Positions 10,342 to 23,814 are shown, counted from the stretch's first letter. The stretch: DNA of 64,000 nucleotides from Leptobrachium leishanense (GCA_009667805.1 CM019063.1:351750942-351814941), one strand, 5' to 3'. Translations and numbers: made by a program. The notes: a model not told the origin generated them from the letters alone.

Positions 10342-11855
10342 ATGAGTAAACGTCGTGTTAAAGCCAAGCACCATACTCCCTCAGTGAAGGATTCAGATTC
10401 GGTGGGGGGGGGGGGTTCATTTATGGCAGACGAGTATGGTAGAAGAGGCCAGTGACTCCCTACAAGATACGGTATCGCACCCAGAGGGTTGTACCCACTT
10501 TAGGCCCCACAGTACAGGCTTCTATTATAGCGGCTGTGCAGTCTGCGGTCTCCAACCTCTCCCGTTCCCTAGAAGTAGTGATGGCAGCTGTAAAAGCCCT
10601 TCCAGCCACACATACACCTTCCAATCCGTTACAGAGCCTTCATCTTGCCATACTATGGGACAAAAGGCCACATGTAAAACTAAACATATTGGACAGGGGC
10701 TGGCAACCCCGCACCACTGCCAGTATATGATACTGAGTCCCCATCTCGGAAGAGAGCCCAAAAATAGCAGGGAGCATTTGGCGATTGTACCCACAAAACC
10801 TAAATTTGATTATGATATGGCTCCCACCGAGGAGACCACTGGAAAAGAATGTGTTAGCCACCCCCCGTGGCGATGATTATCCCCCAGAAGGGGAAAGAGG
10901 ATGAGGTAGCGCTATATGCGCCTGAGGATGACCTCTTTGAATATGGAGAGCCTGAGGAGCCCCCACCCTTTTATGAGGAGGGTAATGTCATTTATAATCG
11001 CCAAGGGGAACCCCTCTTTTGTCCAGAGGACCTTTCCCATCCTAAATCCACCGCATGATATCCCCCTTCCACATGTAGAAAAATGGGTGGATGCGAACAT
11101 TAGACGGCCTTTAGACAAGGCTACCAGGCAGAATATGAGGGTCGAAAGCCCAAGCCCTTCAACCACGGGCAAAACATGTGTCACCCGAGGAGATTGATCC
11201 ATCGATAAATTTATAATTATAACTAATCGTGGGTGGTCCCCAAAATGGGCTTGGATCATGCCTTCCGCACCTGCGAAGACAGATTACTAGACATGTCAAG
11301 TCCCCTGATCAGCCCAATAAAGCAGAGAAGGCTAAGCTTGCCAATTCCACCTTAGCACCTACCCTAGTCTGCGATTGGGTTCTTAGAGCCCTATCATTTT
11401 TCGGCAATGCTAATACCGCCTTAGCAGCTGAACGCCGAAAATCCACACTCCTCAAAGTGGATAATCAACTGACAGCGATTGCAGATACAGACTTAGGCAG
11501 TGCGGCCCAAGGCTTTCTCTTCGGAGAGGCCTATGTGAAGAGCATGGGCACTTAAGCCAACATTAATTCCCTGGAAAAAATATCCTCTTCACTTGAACGG
11601 GTGTTTCGAGGCAGAGTTTTTGGCAGGGCTGATAGATTTAGGGGACGCCCTACTGGTCGTCAAGGGACCAACAACAGGTCCTTTCCCAATCCCGCTGCAC
11701 AACAGAATTTCAACCTACCGGTTCCTTTTCCTCACGCACCAGTCCTTGGCGGGCTTGGGGCTTCCGAGGCTCTAGGAGCTCATTCGGCAGCAGACGACCC
11801 TCAGGTAAGACTAATATCTCCCTCTCCAGGGATTCAAGTTGGGGGTCGAATATGA
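10342..11855 (+). pseudogene. DIRS gag-like region, frame-damaged
   Basis: The likely start is ATG 10342 with a basic N-terminus (SKRRVKAKHHTPS). It is followed by acidic and proline-rich pieces in several frames (10436-10876, 10867-11058, 10916-11197, 11229-11555, 11601-11855) that line up in order along the strand. The C-terminal piece is arginine- and glycine-rich (RGRVFGRADRFRGRP), as in nucleic-acid-binding gag tails. The assignment comes from position in the DIRS element, since gag itself is poorly conserved. At least four frame changes make it a pseudogene. Confidence 0.6.
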
Positions 11856-13440
11856 ATGTTCATAAACAGATGGCGAACCCTTACATCGGATCCATGGATC
11901 CTGGATACGGTACGAGGGTTCACAATTTGTCAATTCCAACACAACTCTCCATTCCACCACCGTTGCACTTCCCTCAGGATCAGGAGATACTGATGGACAA
12001 GGAGGTACAAGAATTCTTAGACAAAGGGGCCATACAATCTGCCCCCGCCATGTAAACCGTCTTTGTAAGCAACTGGTTTCTGGTCACAAAAAAGGGAGGC
12101 AGACTGCGACCAGTAATCAATTTGAAAGATCTCAAAATTTACACATGCAATACAACCATTTCAGTAGGGAAGGTATGCACTCTCAGGGAGATTCTACTTC
12201 CGGTGGATTGGATGGCGAAGATTAATTTAAGACTATCGCACGGTACCAATCCACGAATCTTCGAGATTACCTTCGGTTCGAATGGAAAAGAAAGATGTAG
12301 AGGTTCAAATGTCTCCCTTTCAGAATATCCTCAGCCCTGTGGGTTTTTACAAAAAACTACTAAAACCGGTGGCGACATCTATTCGAGAACGCGGAATTCG
12401 CCTGGTCATATACCTGGACGATATCCTGTTTATGGCAGATACCAAAACTACTCTACTATCCCACCTACAATGGACGATAGACACTTTTCAGGGACTCGGG
12501 TTCCTCATCAATACGGAGAAGTCTCACACGACACCGTCACGGAACTTGAAGTTCCTCGGATTGATAGTAGATTCTACTTCAATGACCCTTCATCTACTAC
12601 TTCAGAAGATGTTTCAATCCTAAAAAGGAAATACACACTCTTCTCCAGAGAGAACACATCACGCTTCGAGGTCTGGCCCGAGTAATCGACCTGCTTGCAG
12701 CCACTCGCCTGGCAGTACCTCCGGCTCCATTGCATTACAGGGCCCTCCACGCTTGAAGGCCCATTTCTCCGATACTCTGCTCAGGTGACTCTTACAGACG
12801 AGGCCCGTTCGGATCGAGAACTTCCAATATTGGAACGGGAAACCTTTGGTCCCACCTGCTCCAATGATCATCATAGAATCGGATGCTTGCCGCACCGGAT
12901 GAGGAGCCCGACCGGGTCACCTGGAGAAAGGAGGTCTTTGGTCCACATTAGAATCATCTCTCCATATAAATTGCCTAGAATTATTGGGACTGTTCGCAAT
13001 ACAGGGTTTCACAAAGGGTCAACACGATCGATCCATCCTCCTAAAATTGGACAACCTGTCAGCAGTACGAATTATCAATTGTCTAGGGAGCCCGAGATCG
13101 GAACCTCTTTAATAGCAAGAAAGTTTTGGACCCATTGCTTCACCCACAAACTGATCATACTAGCTTAATTCATTTCGGGGATGACAAATTTCGTGGCAGA
13201 TTGGAACTCCAGACACATGGAGGACTCCAGAGACTGGAGATTGTACTCCTCGATGTTCGCAGCGCTTGACGCTCGTTGGGGTCCCTTTGCCTCAAGACTC
13301 AACACTCAAGGGCCACGTTCCTTCAGTTGGCGTCCAGACCCAGAGGCATTAGCGACAGACGCCTTCCTACAGAATTGGGTCAGACCATGACATTATGAGT
13401 TTCCTCCGTTTACCATGATAGCAAGAACGTTGGCACTCAT
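11856..13440 (+). pseudogene. DIRS reverse transcriptase and RNase H, frame-damaged
   Basis: Reverse transcriptase is shown by the KKGGRLRPVINLKDL motif (about 12090-12133, no stop until beyond it) and by the catalytic box YLDD at 12411-12422 in the neighbouring frame (12282-12623), followed by FLINTEKS and KFLGLIVDS. The downstream frame 13181-13390 carries the RNase H-end signature of DIRS and Gypsy proteins (FVADWNSRHMEDSRDW, then a FASRLN motif and FSWRPDPEA). The catalytic aspartates YLDD are kept, but several frameshifts separate the motifs, so no complete protein can be made. It would copy the element's RNA into DNA. Confidence 0.8.
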
Positions 13441-13549
13441 TCGCTTCCAATGAGTTACTGTGGTGTTGATAACACCCCTCTGGAGGGGTCAACCATGATT
13501 CCCGTCCCTGTTAGAGTTGTCAATAGACTTCCCACAGAACTTTCCTGTA

Positions 13550-13612
13550 CGTGCCTGTTCCCAGCGCTGCGGAATATGCCGGCGCTTTAAATAAAAGAAT
13601 AATAATAATACG
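13550..13612 (+). repeat. Short L2/SINE-type 3' tail inside the DIRS
   Basis: CAGCGCTGCGGAATATGCCG followed by GCGCTTTAAATAAAAGAATA and ATT repeats is the same tail as the L2-type LINE end at 33184-33260 (opposite orientation) and at 31340-31400. It lies between the RNase H and recombinase regions as a small 5'-truncated insertion. Confidence 0.6.
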
Positions 13613-14425
13613 CTCGGACTTGTTACTGAATCCGGAGAAACAACCTCACCCACTGTTCCATCTGGGTCATTGCAGACTGGTGGCATGGTTGGTCTCGGGG
13701 GGACTTGGATCTCACCCTGGCATTTCGGAAGAGACTCGCTCACTGCTCTTGGAAGCCTGGGCCCCGGGACCCATTCCGCTTACAACTCAGCATGGCGAAA
13801 CTGGTTTAGCTGGGGTGCGGAAAGACAGCTGGATCCCTTTTCAGCCCCTGTGAATTGTTTATTAGACTTTCTTTCGGAGCCGTTTCATGAGGGTCGAGCA
13901 TATCGTACAATCGATGTGGCCAGGTCGGCTATTTCGGCTTCACATATGGGTTCTCACGGGGTGCCTATAGGTCGTGACCCTTTAGTGTGCCATTTGTTAA
14001 GGGCCATTCGTTTATCGCACCCCCAGTTCCTAGTTCTACCACAACCTAGGACGTTTCAGCGATCCTCCGATTGCTGTCAGGGTGGCCTAACGAAGTTCTG
14101 TCCATCCGTCAATTGTCAGCTAAATTGTTGATGTTACTTTGTCTCTTCTCCTGCAAACGAGATAGTGATGTACGTGCTTTAGATGTTCCATCACGTTCTT
14201 TCGGTCCTGACGGGATTATGTTTGATATTACTCGCCGTACTGAAACAGTCATAACCTCGGTTTTTTATCCATAGGTTACGGAGCACCCACTTATTTGTCC
14301 TATAAAAGGTGCTTACGGGAGTACGAATCTCGTACGGGTCAGTTTCGCCCCTAATGGGAATTCCCCTGTGTACCTTAAGTCTCCTCATAACCCAGTATCA
14401 TCAGCATCCCTGGCCCGTTGGCTTA

Positions 14426-16037
<1,612 letters not shown>

Positions 16038-16854
16038 TATGTCGGAAGCAGGTATCCATGATTCCTGCTTTGGAGCTCACTCGGCTAGGAGTGCTATGGT
16101 TTCGTCCGCTTTCTCCTTGGGATGTCGTTTAGAGCAGTGTTTCTCAAGTGGTGTGTCGTGACCCAAAAGTGGGTCGCGACTAGGGGCAGACTGGGTCGCG
16201 GGGCAAGTGCCCCCAGGCCTCTAATGCCTGGAACCCACTGATGCATCTTACCTGCAGCAGCGGGTCCCAGACGGTGCGGCTATCTCTGAATGTTAAGAGC
16301 CACCTGGGGCCCACTGCATCAGGTAAGATACTCTGTAATTGCAAGGTGGGGGGGAGGGATCTAATGGGAAGAAGATGTGGGGGTGGGACTCCGTGAATGG
16401 CAGCAGCTCAGTACTCCCAACACCATGAGCCACTGTGCACAATGCACATCTCAGTGAAGCAAAAGGCTGTTGGGTAAGGGGGGGTGGCACAGGCTGTTGG
16501 GTAAGGGGGGGCTCCCTATGTATATTTGAATGGCCTTTTACCTATTTATGCAGCCTTCTATATCTGTGTGTCCTTCTGTGTATTTTTCCGTCTCTCCATT
16601 TCTCCTCATCTCTCTCCTTTCTCCCTCTATCACTCTCTACCTTTTACTCTATAAATCTCTCACTCCTCTTCTTTTCTTGCCTTCCTCCTGATGTGATAAT
16701 CCCTGCAGAAAACTAGAATGTACACTGAGAATTCCCAGCAGAATCACACACGGCTTCCTGATCCCGGCCTCCCTGCATATCAGGGACGTGCAGTGAGGTC
16801 AGTGGCAGGCGAGGCTCTGACTAGTATCAGAGCCTAATATACAAAGGTTACATT

Positions 16855-16925
16855 TATTTATTTATAAAGGATTTTACCAGGAAGGATTTCTCTCGTTTTC
16901 AAGTATGTCCTGGGTTCAAGAGCAG
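16855..16925 (-). repeat. Rex1/jockey-like LINE 3' tail
   Basis: It shares AAAGGATTTTACCAGGAAGG and TTTCAAGTATGTCCTGGGTT with 3543-3745 and with the LINE end at 49575-49640. Confidence 0.55.
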
Positions 16926-16935
16926 TGAAAAGGTT

Positions 16936-17192
16936 CAGTGCTCCCCAGGAACTGGCTGCTCTCAGTGCTCCCCAGGAACTGGCTGCTCTCAGTGCTCCCC
17001 AGGTACTGGCTGCTCTCAGTGCTCCCCAGGTACTGGCTGCTCTCAGTGCTCCCCAGGTACTGGCTGCTCTCAGTGCTCCCCAGGTACTGGCTGCTCTCAG
17101 TGCTCCCCAGGTACTGGCTGCTCTCAGTGCTCCCCAGGTACTGGCTGCTCTCAGTGCTCCCCAGGTACTGGCTGCTCTCAGTGCTCCCCAGG
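16936..17192. repeat. 27-bp minisatellite, about 9.5 copies
   Basis: The unit is CAGTGCTCCCCAGG followed by TACTGGCTGCTCT. The first two copies have AACTGG instead of TACTGG. Because 27 is divisible by three, all frames stay open and give repetitive 9-residue proteins on both strands. These are artefacts of the repeat, not genes. Confidence 0.95.
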
Positions 17193-18092
17193 ATCTGCAT
17201 TGTCCACTCCAGGCAGCTGCGCAATGCCCCCTCCACCTGCAGGGAGGAGGTGCTGACAGTGAACAGTCACACCCCGAGCACAGCCCCGCACCCACTGACT
17301 GTGCAAAATGAGGACAGTCCTATGACTGTCCTGCATCAATGCATGGGAGGCGTTTTTTGAATGGCTTGGGCAATGGTGCTTTTCCATTGGTCCAAGCTAT
17401 TCCATGGTTCTTACGTCCCTCTGAGACACTGCAGAGCGTAGGTTCAGGAAGTAGGCAGCACCAAACACACACTGCAGACCTCAATCTCTTGGCCAGCTTC
17501 AGCTTATGCAATTAGCGTAACGTTCAGCTATGCAAATTGTGTAGGCTCAGGGAGGGCAGGCTGCTGCGAAAAAATTATGTGTGTAGCGGCAGAGACAGAT
17601 GGCGGGGGGGCATGGTGCAGGTGAGCTTGTGAAGTTTTTTATATATTTTATTCATTCAGTAGTGATTTAATTTAGAGTTGCTTTGTCTACCACCACTCCA
17701 GACTTTGAGACGCTTATAAGAGCAAGAAGCATCCCCAGCTTTCCCTTAGTTTATTTTACAGCAAACCCTTTCGTTTTCACTAGTGCTGTGATTACTGCAC
17801 TATCCTTTTTGGAAAGAATCCCTGTTTGTTCACAAAATTGTTTAAAAAGTACATACATTGTGAATATTGCACACGTTGTTTTGTGGAATAAATTATGTTT
17901 CAGAAATTCTATTATTTTTGGGTCGCAACTTAATAACCAAGGACAATTGTGGGTCCTGAGGGTGCACAGGTTGAGAACCACTGGTTTAGAGGATTTGCTG
18001 TGGGCCGCAGATTGGTTCCGAGAACCCATGTTACGCACTTTTTATTTAAAACCAGTACTGCATTGGTCTACCCAGGTTCTGGATGAACTTTA

Positions 18093-18195
18093 AACCAAAT
18101 AGGAGCCTCTGCGTCAAAGACTTAAAATGACTAAATTTTCCAATTATCATAACAGAAAGTTAGAATTTTAATAATGACTCAGAGGTGAGTATTTC
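18093..18195. repeat. DIRS internal complementary region
   Basis: AATAGGAGCCTCTGCGTCAA mirrors the outer part of the left terminal repeat (9870-9895). The following CATAACAGAAAGTTAGAATT mirrors the outer part of the right terminal repeat (18775-18800). This double match defines the DIRS internal complementary region. Confidence 0.8.
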
Positions 18196-18602
18196 CCTCC
18201 TCTCCCATCCATATTATAACGTTTTATAGGTTTGTTGCATGCATTCTTAATAAACAACTTTTCAATTAACAATTGTTACGGTTTTCATTTCACGTTTTGT
18301 CACGGTGGTTACCATTCTGATATGCGAATAAAACAATTTATTACATTATTTGACTCTCTCGTGGCTATTACTCCAAACTTTGTCTTTGATTGCCTGTTAC
18401 GGAATTTTATCTAATCCCTGGTCTGTGTTTCTGCTTCACTTTCAGCCTTATAACTGGATTACAATAGCTTCCACTCACGGCTGGTCCTCTACATCCTTCT
18501 GTGTCCGGAAATGGTTACGTGTTCTTCTACATCAAAGCCACCTTACGCGTTCCTGTTGGATTTCCTGTTGATTCCGTTCTTTATCCTGTTACCCCAGTCA
18601 GA

Positions 18603-18800
18603 AAAGAGGACGCATTTCTGGGTTCAAGCCCATATATTAGACATGGACCGCAAAGGGTTATGGACTAGTGGGAGGGGCTAAGGGGAAGTTGTTAAGATTT
18701 TTTTCGCTTGTTCACTTTTTTCTCTTGCTACGGTGATTAAATATCAAGAAAAGAAGCAAATACTGGCCTCCGTCATTAAAATTCTAACTTTCCGTTATGA
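18603..18800 (-). repeat. DIRS right inverted terminal repeat
   Basis: It reads as an imperfect reverse complement of 9852-10045, including GGGTTCAAGCCCATATAT and AGTGGGAGGGGCTA. It closes the element. Confidence 0.85.
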
Positions 18801-19161
18801 CAATAGGAAAATTTAGTAATTAAGAGCATTCACTACGCCATTTCTTTTCAATCCCATGTAGTAAAAGTTGCGCGCACAAACCATGTAATAGTTTCTTCTG
18901 TTTAGACATTCCCGACTCAGGTGCATATTCCATAGGATTGGACATTATAAAATTTAAATTATCTGAAATATGGCGACAAGGTCATAAAGGTTTGTGCTAT
19001 ATGTATCATATTCCTAACACCGCTTTACAGGTTGCAGGTATGCAAAACCGAGTAGAAAGTGTGACAAATCATGGATCAGAGATGATGGATTTGCTATTCT
19101 CACCAAGTAGTAGAAACAGTATCAACATCTACAATATTTATTAAAAATAAAAAAAACTCAC

Positions 19162-19681
19162 CAACATTTGTAGGGAATATCCCTTCATTGTTTATCTGAA
19201 CTTCTATCCAGTCCATTAGAAGATTCATGTATTTCGGAGCAGAGAGAGCAGTGGGCTTTCGATACCGGATGTCATCCTGCCACCTGTACTCATATTTTGG
19301 GCCGCCAGACATGATGGGACAAGTAATCTCAGTGCAGCTATCACTGATGGTACCATAAATCAGGTTTATGCGGTTAAAGAAGTCAACAACATTGACTGCC
19401 ACCCAGTCATTCAGGTCCTCGCCATGTGGCAGCTGCACTGCTACCTTTAAATCCAATCCAGCATTAAGAGAGGCCTGAGCTTTCTTGTGGAGTTCAAACC
19501 TCTGGGTCCCTGGCTCAAACTTCCGCTTCGGACGAAAGGTTCTGTCCTTGTTGAACACTTGTTTAAGGGGATTGGACATGACAGAATTTAACGTTTCTCC
19601 TGCTCACTTGTTTTCCAATGCTTCGTATAAAAAAAGCACAATTCTTCACAGCCGCAGGTGATTGCGTAATCATAGAAAAAC
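19162..19681 (-). CDS. MOB3A: MOB3A-like kinase activator, first coding exon
   Basis: MOB proteins are small zinc-binding adaptors of Hippo/NDR-type kinases, acting in the cytoplasm. On the minus strand an acceptor (TTTGCTTTCTAG, then G at 19681) leads into about 100 bp of 5'UTR. The ATG is at 19579-19577, followed by 139 codons and one extra base, and then a donor GTGAGT (GT at 19161-19160). The start [12 protein letters not shown] is followed by the family core [35 protein letters not shown] and [11 protein letters not shown]. Two of the four zinc ligands are visible (Cys82 and Cys87 in SCTEITCP). The two histidine ligands lie in the next exon, which was not found in this window. Vertebrate MOB3 proteins have 217 residues, so about 64 percent is here. 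Residues such as LNAGLDL and GEDLNDW fit MOB3A better than MOB3B or MOB3C. No defects are seen. Confidence 0.88.
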
Positions 19682-19853
19682 CTAGAAAGCAAAAAATAAA
19701 AAACAACTTTAGAATTGCAAATTAAAGCTTCTCTCAAATCCAGACTTCTCAACGAATACACAAAATAATAAATTGTGCAGGTTAACACTGCTTTCCTTTC
19801 GAGGTTATTCTACTGTAACAAGTTTGAACAGCTGAACCTGAAAACAAATCTAA

Positions 19854-20376
19854 GGCCGGGTGCACACTAGACGTAAAAGTATGCGCTCTAACGTGCGTTA
19901 CCGGCGTGCGTTACTGCCTACAGTTAACGCCGATAGAGCACAACACACGCTACCGCGCGCTGCGCATAACGCGCGCGGCGGGACGTGCGTATAGAGAAAC
20001 ACCTAGCTTGTACGCTAGGATCAACGCGACGTTCGCGCGTCAAATTCTTCGCGCATGCGCACAACACACAATTAATGTCTGCGAATACGCATACGCCAAC
20101 AGAGTGAACAGAACTGCATCTATCCCGTCCATCTTGCAAAAAACACCTCACCACAACCCTTTTTTTTTTTTTTTTCAACATATAATTGTCTACAACTTTA
20201 TTGAAATCTATGCCAGCCCAGCTTTTTTTTTTCACAAAATTCACGTTTTTAAGACGTGCGTCAAAATTAACGCATCGTCTGATGTCTACCATCTCCTCCG
20301 TCAATTTTAACGCACTGATCCGTCATTGTTAACGCGCGTTAGTCCGTTAAAAAAAACGTCTAGTGTGCAGCCGGCC
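19854..20376. mobile_element. PIF/Harbinger-type MITE, 523 bp
   Basis: The termini are GGCCGGGTGCACACTAGACG and its complement. TAA copies flank the element (19851-19853 and 20377-20379), as for PIF/Harbinger. The interior is unusually rich in CpG and ACGCGCG-type words. There is no transposase. It lies about 170 bp beyond the acceptor of the MOB3A exon, in the upstream intron. Confidence 0.85.
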
Positions 20377-20379
20377 TAA

Positions 20380-21426
20380 GAGTTCATAAATCCAAAACAT
20401 CACTTGTAGGTGCTTGAACGAAATTCTGTAATTTTAATGCATAAAAACTTTAAAAAGGTTTGTGTACAGTTCTTTGCCAAAATCAAAAGGGAAAGTAGAG
20501 TAGTTTGCCTTTAGAGTAATTACAATGGAATGACAACTACAATAAACTTAACGTGGATCACCCACTCTGACTTTAACCCCTTAGGGATCGGGCGGTTTTA
20601 TGCGAATCCGTCCTTTAGTGCCCGCTGCTGTTTTTTCGCCAGGGCTAAATTACAATCTCCATGCTAAAACTGGGACAGTTGGGAGGAAAAAACTGCCCGC
20701 AGTTTACCCTCTACCGCCCCCGTTTTAGCGTGGAATTACAATGCAGGCGCTTAAATGCTGCCTACATTGTTAGCCCGTGCTATAGCCCCGTGAGGCTCCA
20801 TTGAGCCAGACGCCGGCGGTCATATGACCTGCCGGATCTCGCCCGCCTCGCGAGATCCCGACGGTGACCGTAGTGATACGCAGGGAGAGACTGGGGATGG
20901 GGGGGGGACTTTTTCCCCAGTCTTTCCCTGCTCCCGCCAGCCGGACGGGGTGGACAAAGTGGGACAGGAGGCGAGTAGAGGATTCTGTTTTTATTTTTAG
21001 GCTGGTGTTAACAGAAGCGGAATCCGTTAACACCAAGACCTGGCAATAAAGACACCAGGCGCGGCTGTATGTTTTAAAACAGGATTCTCTCTGAGCTTGA
21101 GAGTTCTGACTTTTTAATTAACAAAACGCCACCATTTATGCTGAAGTCCAACAGTCATAATTTGCATAAATGACGCACCTCGTCCTACCAATATACTAAT
21201 TACATTATGTCAGTTATTTACAATAAACATTCCTCTTTACATTCGTTAGCCTTTAGCTCACACAACACTTGCATAACCTATTGTTCTAACACAACAGATT
21301 AAATACAAACACAATCACAGACTTCTTGAATCAAATATGCAGCTAGAGAAGGGGAAAAGCCCTGGTGCATAAATTACACAGCAGTAAAGCTTGTTTACTG
21401 GCTATACAGAAACACATTTACCTACA
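20380..21426. other. Non-coding stretch, possibly old LTR or piggyBac-like DNA
   Basis: TTAACCCCTTAGGG at 20574 resembles the piggyBac-like termini elsewhere, but no right end was found. From 21060 the words GGCTGTATG and TTTAAAACAGG recall the Gypsy LTR at 1545-1570. The AT-rich part continues after the L1 insertion, from 23671 to about 23810. No gene is supportable. Confidence 0.35.
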
Positions 21427-21443
21427 GGAATATAAGTATTTTA

Positions 21444-23653
21444 TTTATTTTTTAATTCTTTATTTTAGAAGTTTTGCATAGTCCGACAAAAAACCAGCGT
21501 TGAGAAAGTGGCCACGCAGGGCCGCATAAAGCCATCTAAGTAAATACAGGGCATCGGTATAAATAAAACAACATCTACCAATGGTCATAATGAGTCATCT
21601 GCAATAACACGCTGAAGGGCTAACATGTCTTTGATAGAGGACAGACTCATAGAAATAAAAGCATACTCAAAGTGCCCAATACATCTCATAATAAGGGGGG
21701 GGGGGCAGGAGAAGGACATCCAAAGAACTAGACTACGCATCGTATTACAAGGGAGGAGGAGGGAGAAGGAGAAAATAAAAAAAAAAATAGTAATAAAAAA
21801 AATTATATAATAGAGAATTTTTTTTTATATAATAATATGGCAAAGGCCAAAAAGTGACATTCCCGGCACAAACCTCATAGCCCAAGAACCGCGGGGAAGG
21901 CCAAGGAGTGGATTAGTTACGAGGCCAGGGCGACCGAGGATACTCCTCTGTACAGCCCAAAAATGCCAAAATAGCAAAAGAGGGGGAAAAGAAAAAAAAA
22001 ATGGGGGTGAACGGGGGAGCAATCTCTCGAGCAACGAAGAACTTGAAAAGAACTGGCTAAACCAAGCGTATGTGGGGTAACATTGCCTCAAAAAGTCCTA
22101 GTAGAAAAAGCAACAGGTAATGTCCTAGACAAAAAAAAAAATTAGCCTGGTGAAGTAGTCACCGGATCCTGAGATCGGCCGGGTCAGAGATGATGCATGG
22201 TATGTTCCCGTGGGTCACCACGAGTTTACCAGCTAGCCCCCAACGGTAAGGAACCTCTTTAAGACGGAGAAACCCTGTCACCAGTCGGAAGCGACGTCGC
22301 GCCAGCAGGGTGACAAACGGTAAGTCTTGGTATAGGGACATCGTCGGCCCCTTCAAACTTCACCGCCATCCTGGCCCCAGGAGCTGACATAATCCGAGTC
22401 TTAGACGCTACGTCCCGGGCAATCGCAATAATATCTCTTGTGGAATCTCTGGGGGCCGTCGCAGGCTTACGGATCCGTGAGGCTGAGACAAACAGTTCTG
22501 AAACATCGGGGGACGATCCTATTCTATGATGAGCGAGGCGATTTACATAGGAAAGCAAATCAGACGTTGGCACCAACTCCGGGCACCTCGGACTCGTATG
22601 TTGCGTCTGCGGTGCCTAGATTCGAGGGCCTCACCGAGCGAGTCAGTAAGTCGACTTGGGATCGTAAGGTGTCAACTTGCGATGCAAGTATATTCTGCAC
22701 CGCAGCCACATCCGACATCTGAGCCTGTATTGCCACCACTTGAGAGCGCACCGATGTCACTTCGGTCCGCAGTCCAGACACCTCCGTCGTCCACAGGGAT
22801 TTTATTTCATCGATAAACCGGCGGTAGTCTCCCATCGTGGTGGGACGAGCGTCATCTAGCTCCGTAGTAGGGGTAGCAACAGTGCAGGGTTTCAAGGAAG
22901 GTGGACAGGCCTCCAAAGAGGCCTCTGTCCCCACAGAGGCATTCGTCTCCCGGATCACAATCTCCCGTGGCGAAAGTACGCACCTCTGCGGTACCTCCAC
23001 GCCACTGGGTGAGGGTATTCTATCTCCATCAGAGGGACCCCGTACAGGGCCTGCAGCAGGTCCCACGACCCCACATGAAGCCACTGCTTTCCTCAGTTTC
23101 TGTGCTCTTATTTTTGCCGCTTTTCCCTTTGCTGCACTATCTCCCCGTGACAACGGAGCCAGCCAGTCTATTCCTGCTGCAGTATCTGTGGGCCAGGAAC
23201 CATCATCCTCATCCGAGGAGCCATAGCCTGCAGGGAGCATTGGTGATGGGACCGTGCTACAGGAGAGTCTGCTGCTGTACAGGGAGTCTCTGATATCCCT
23301 CTGACGAGGGCCCTCCGAGACGTCCCGGCGGGGCTGCAATTTCTTACCCATCCGCTGTGTATCGGGAGGTAATCAGGAGAAACGGCAGTGCTGACCTGTG
23401 GGAAACTCCCCGGCTCCAGAAAGAAGACTGCTCTGTCTAGGCCGCACTAGGCCCAGATCCTGTCGGCCCAGAAATACGTCGTCTATCACCCAGCAAGTCG
23501 CAGTACCGGAGTCTAGGGGCAGCAGTGGATCTCAAGTTCACCAGGAAACCTGGTTTTAGCCCATAAATCAGAGGAATTTCAGCAATAGAAAACAGATTCT
23601 CAGAGGATCTCTGAAGCATGCAACCACTCAGTTCAACAGCTAGCTCCGACCTC
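21444..23653 (-). mobile_element. ORF1-only L1/Tx1 derivative ('half-L1'), 17-bp target duplication
   Basis: The 2.2-kb insertion is flanked by perfect 17-bp copies of GGAATATAAGTATTTTA (21427-21443 and 23654-23670). On the minus strand it carries only an ORF1-like gene and a long 3'UTR ending in an A-rich tail. No endonuclease or reverse transcriptase region is present. The organisation parallels mammalian HAL1 elements, which need a full L1 for movement. Similar elements are at 36862-39195, 54169-55783 and possibly 48015-49018. Confidence 0.85.
22159..23351 (-). pseudogene. L1/Tx1 ORF1-like RNA-binding protein, frameshifted
   Basis: The start MGKKLQPRRDVSEGPRQRDI at 23351 resembles the start of the copy at 54455 (MGKKNGKKSLLPEGPRQRDI). 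After a low-complexity region comes a coiled coil with heptads (about residues 190-245: VSGLRTEVTSVRSQVVAIQ and following). The RNA-binding middle domain and the C-terminal domain (DLPFVTLLARRRFRLVTGFL, RWGLAGKLVVTH) continue in other frames (22259-22576 and 22159-22356), so at least two frameshifts are present. The protein would coat L1 RNA as an oligomer. Confidence 0.8.
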
Positions 23654-23810
23654 GGAATATAAGTATTTTAAAACCAAAGCTACGCCATTTTACACTAAAC
23701 TAATTTTAACTAAAACCAAACGATGTAAAATATATTTAAAACCACACGATATAAATGAACATAAAGTCTCTTGGGGTTTGAAGCATGGAGCGCTACTTCA
23801 GCTCCGTGAC

Positions 23811-23814
23811 ATAC

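Larger units (their letters stand above)
16135..17983. mobile_element. hAT element, 1.85 kb, 8-bp target duplication
   Basis: It begins CAGTGTTTCTCAAGTGGTGT and ends with the imperfect complement GGTTGAGAACCACTG. Perfect 8-bp copies of GTTTAGAG flank it (16127-16134 and 17984-17991). No transposase remains. The interior contains a 5'-truncated LINE tail (16855-16925), a 27-bp minisatellite (16936-17192) and pyrimidine-rich DNA. It lies inside the DIRS recombinase and is therefore younger than the DIRS. Confidence 0.88.

Noticed and set aside
16936..17192. Possible CRISPR-like array
   Set aside because: Repeats are contiguous without spacers, and the context is a vertebrate hAT element.
16858..17360. 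Four long repetitive frames on both strands
   Set aside because: They arise from the 27-bp minisatellite, whose unit length is divisible by three.
19906..20310. 134-residue frames on both strands near MOB3A
   Set aside because: They lie wholly within the CpG-rich Harbinger MITE.
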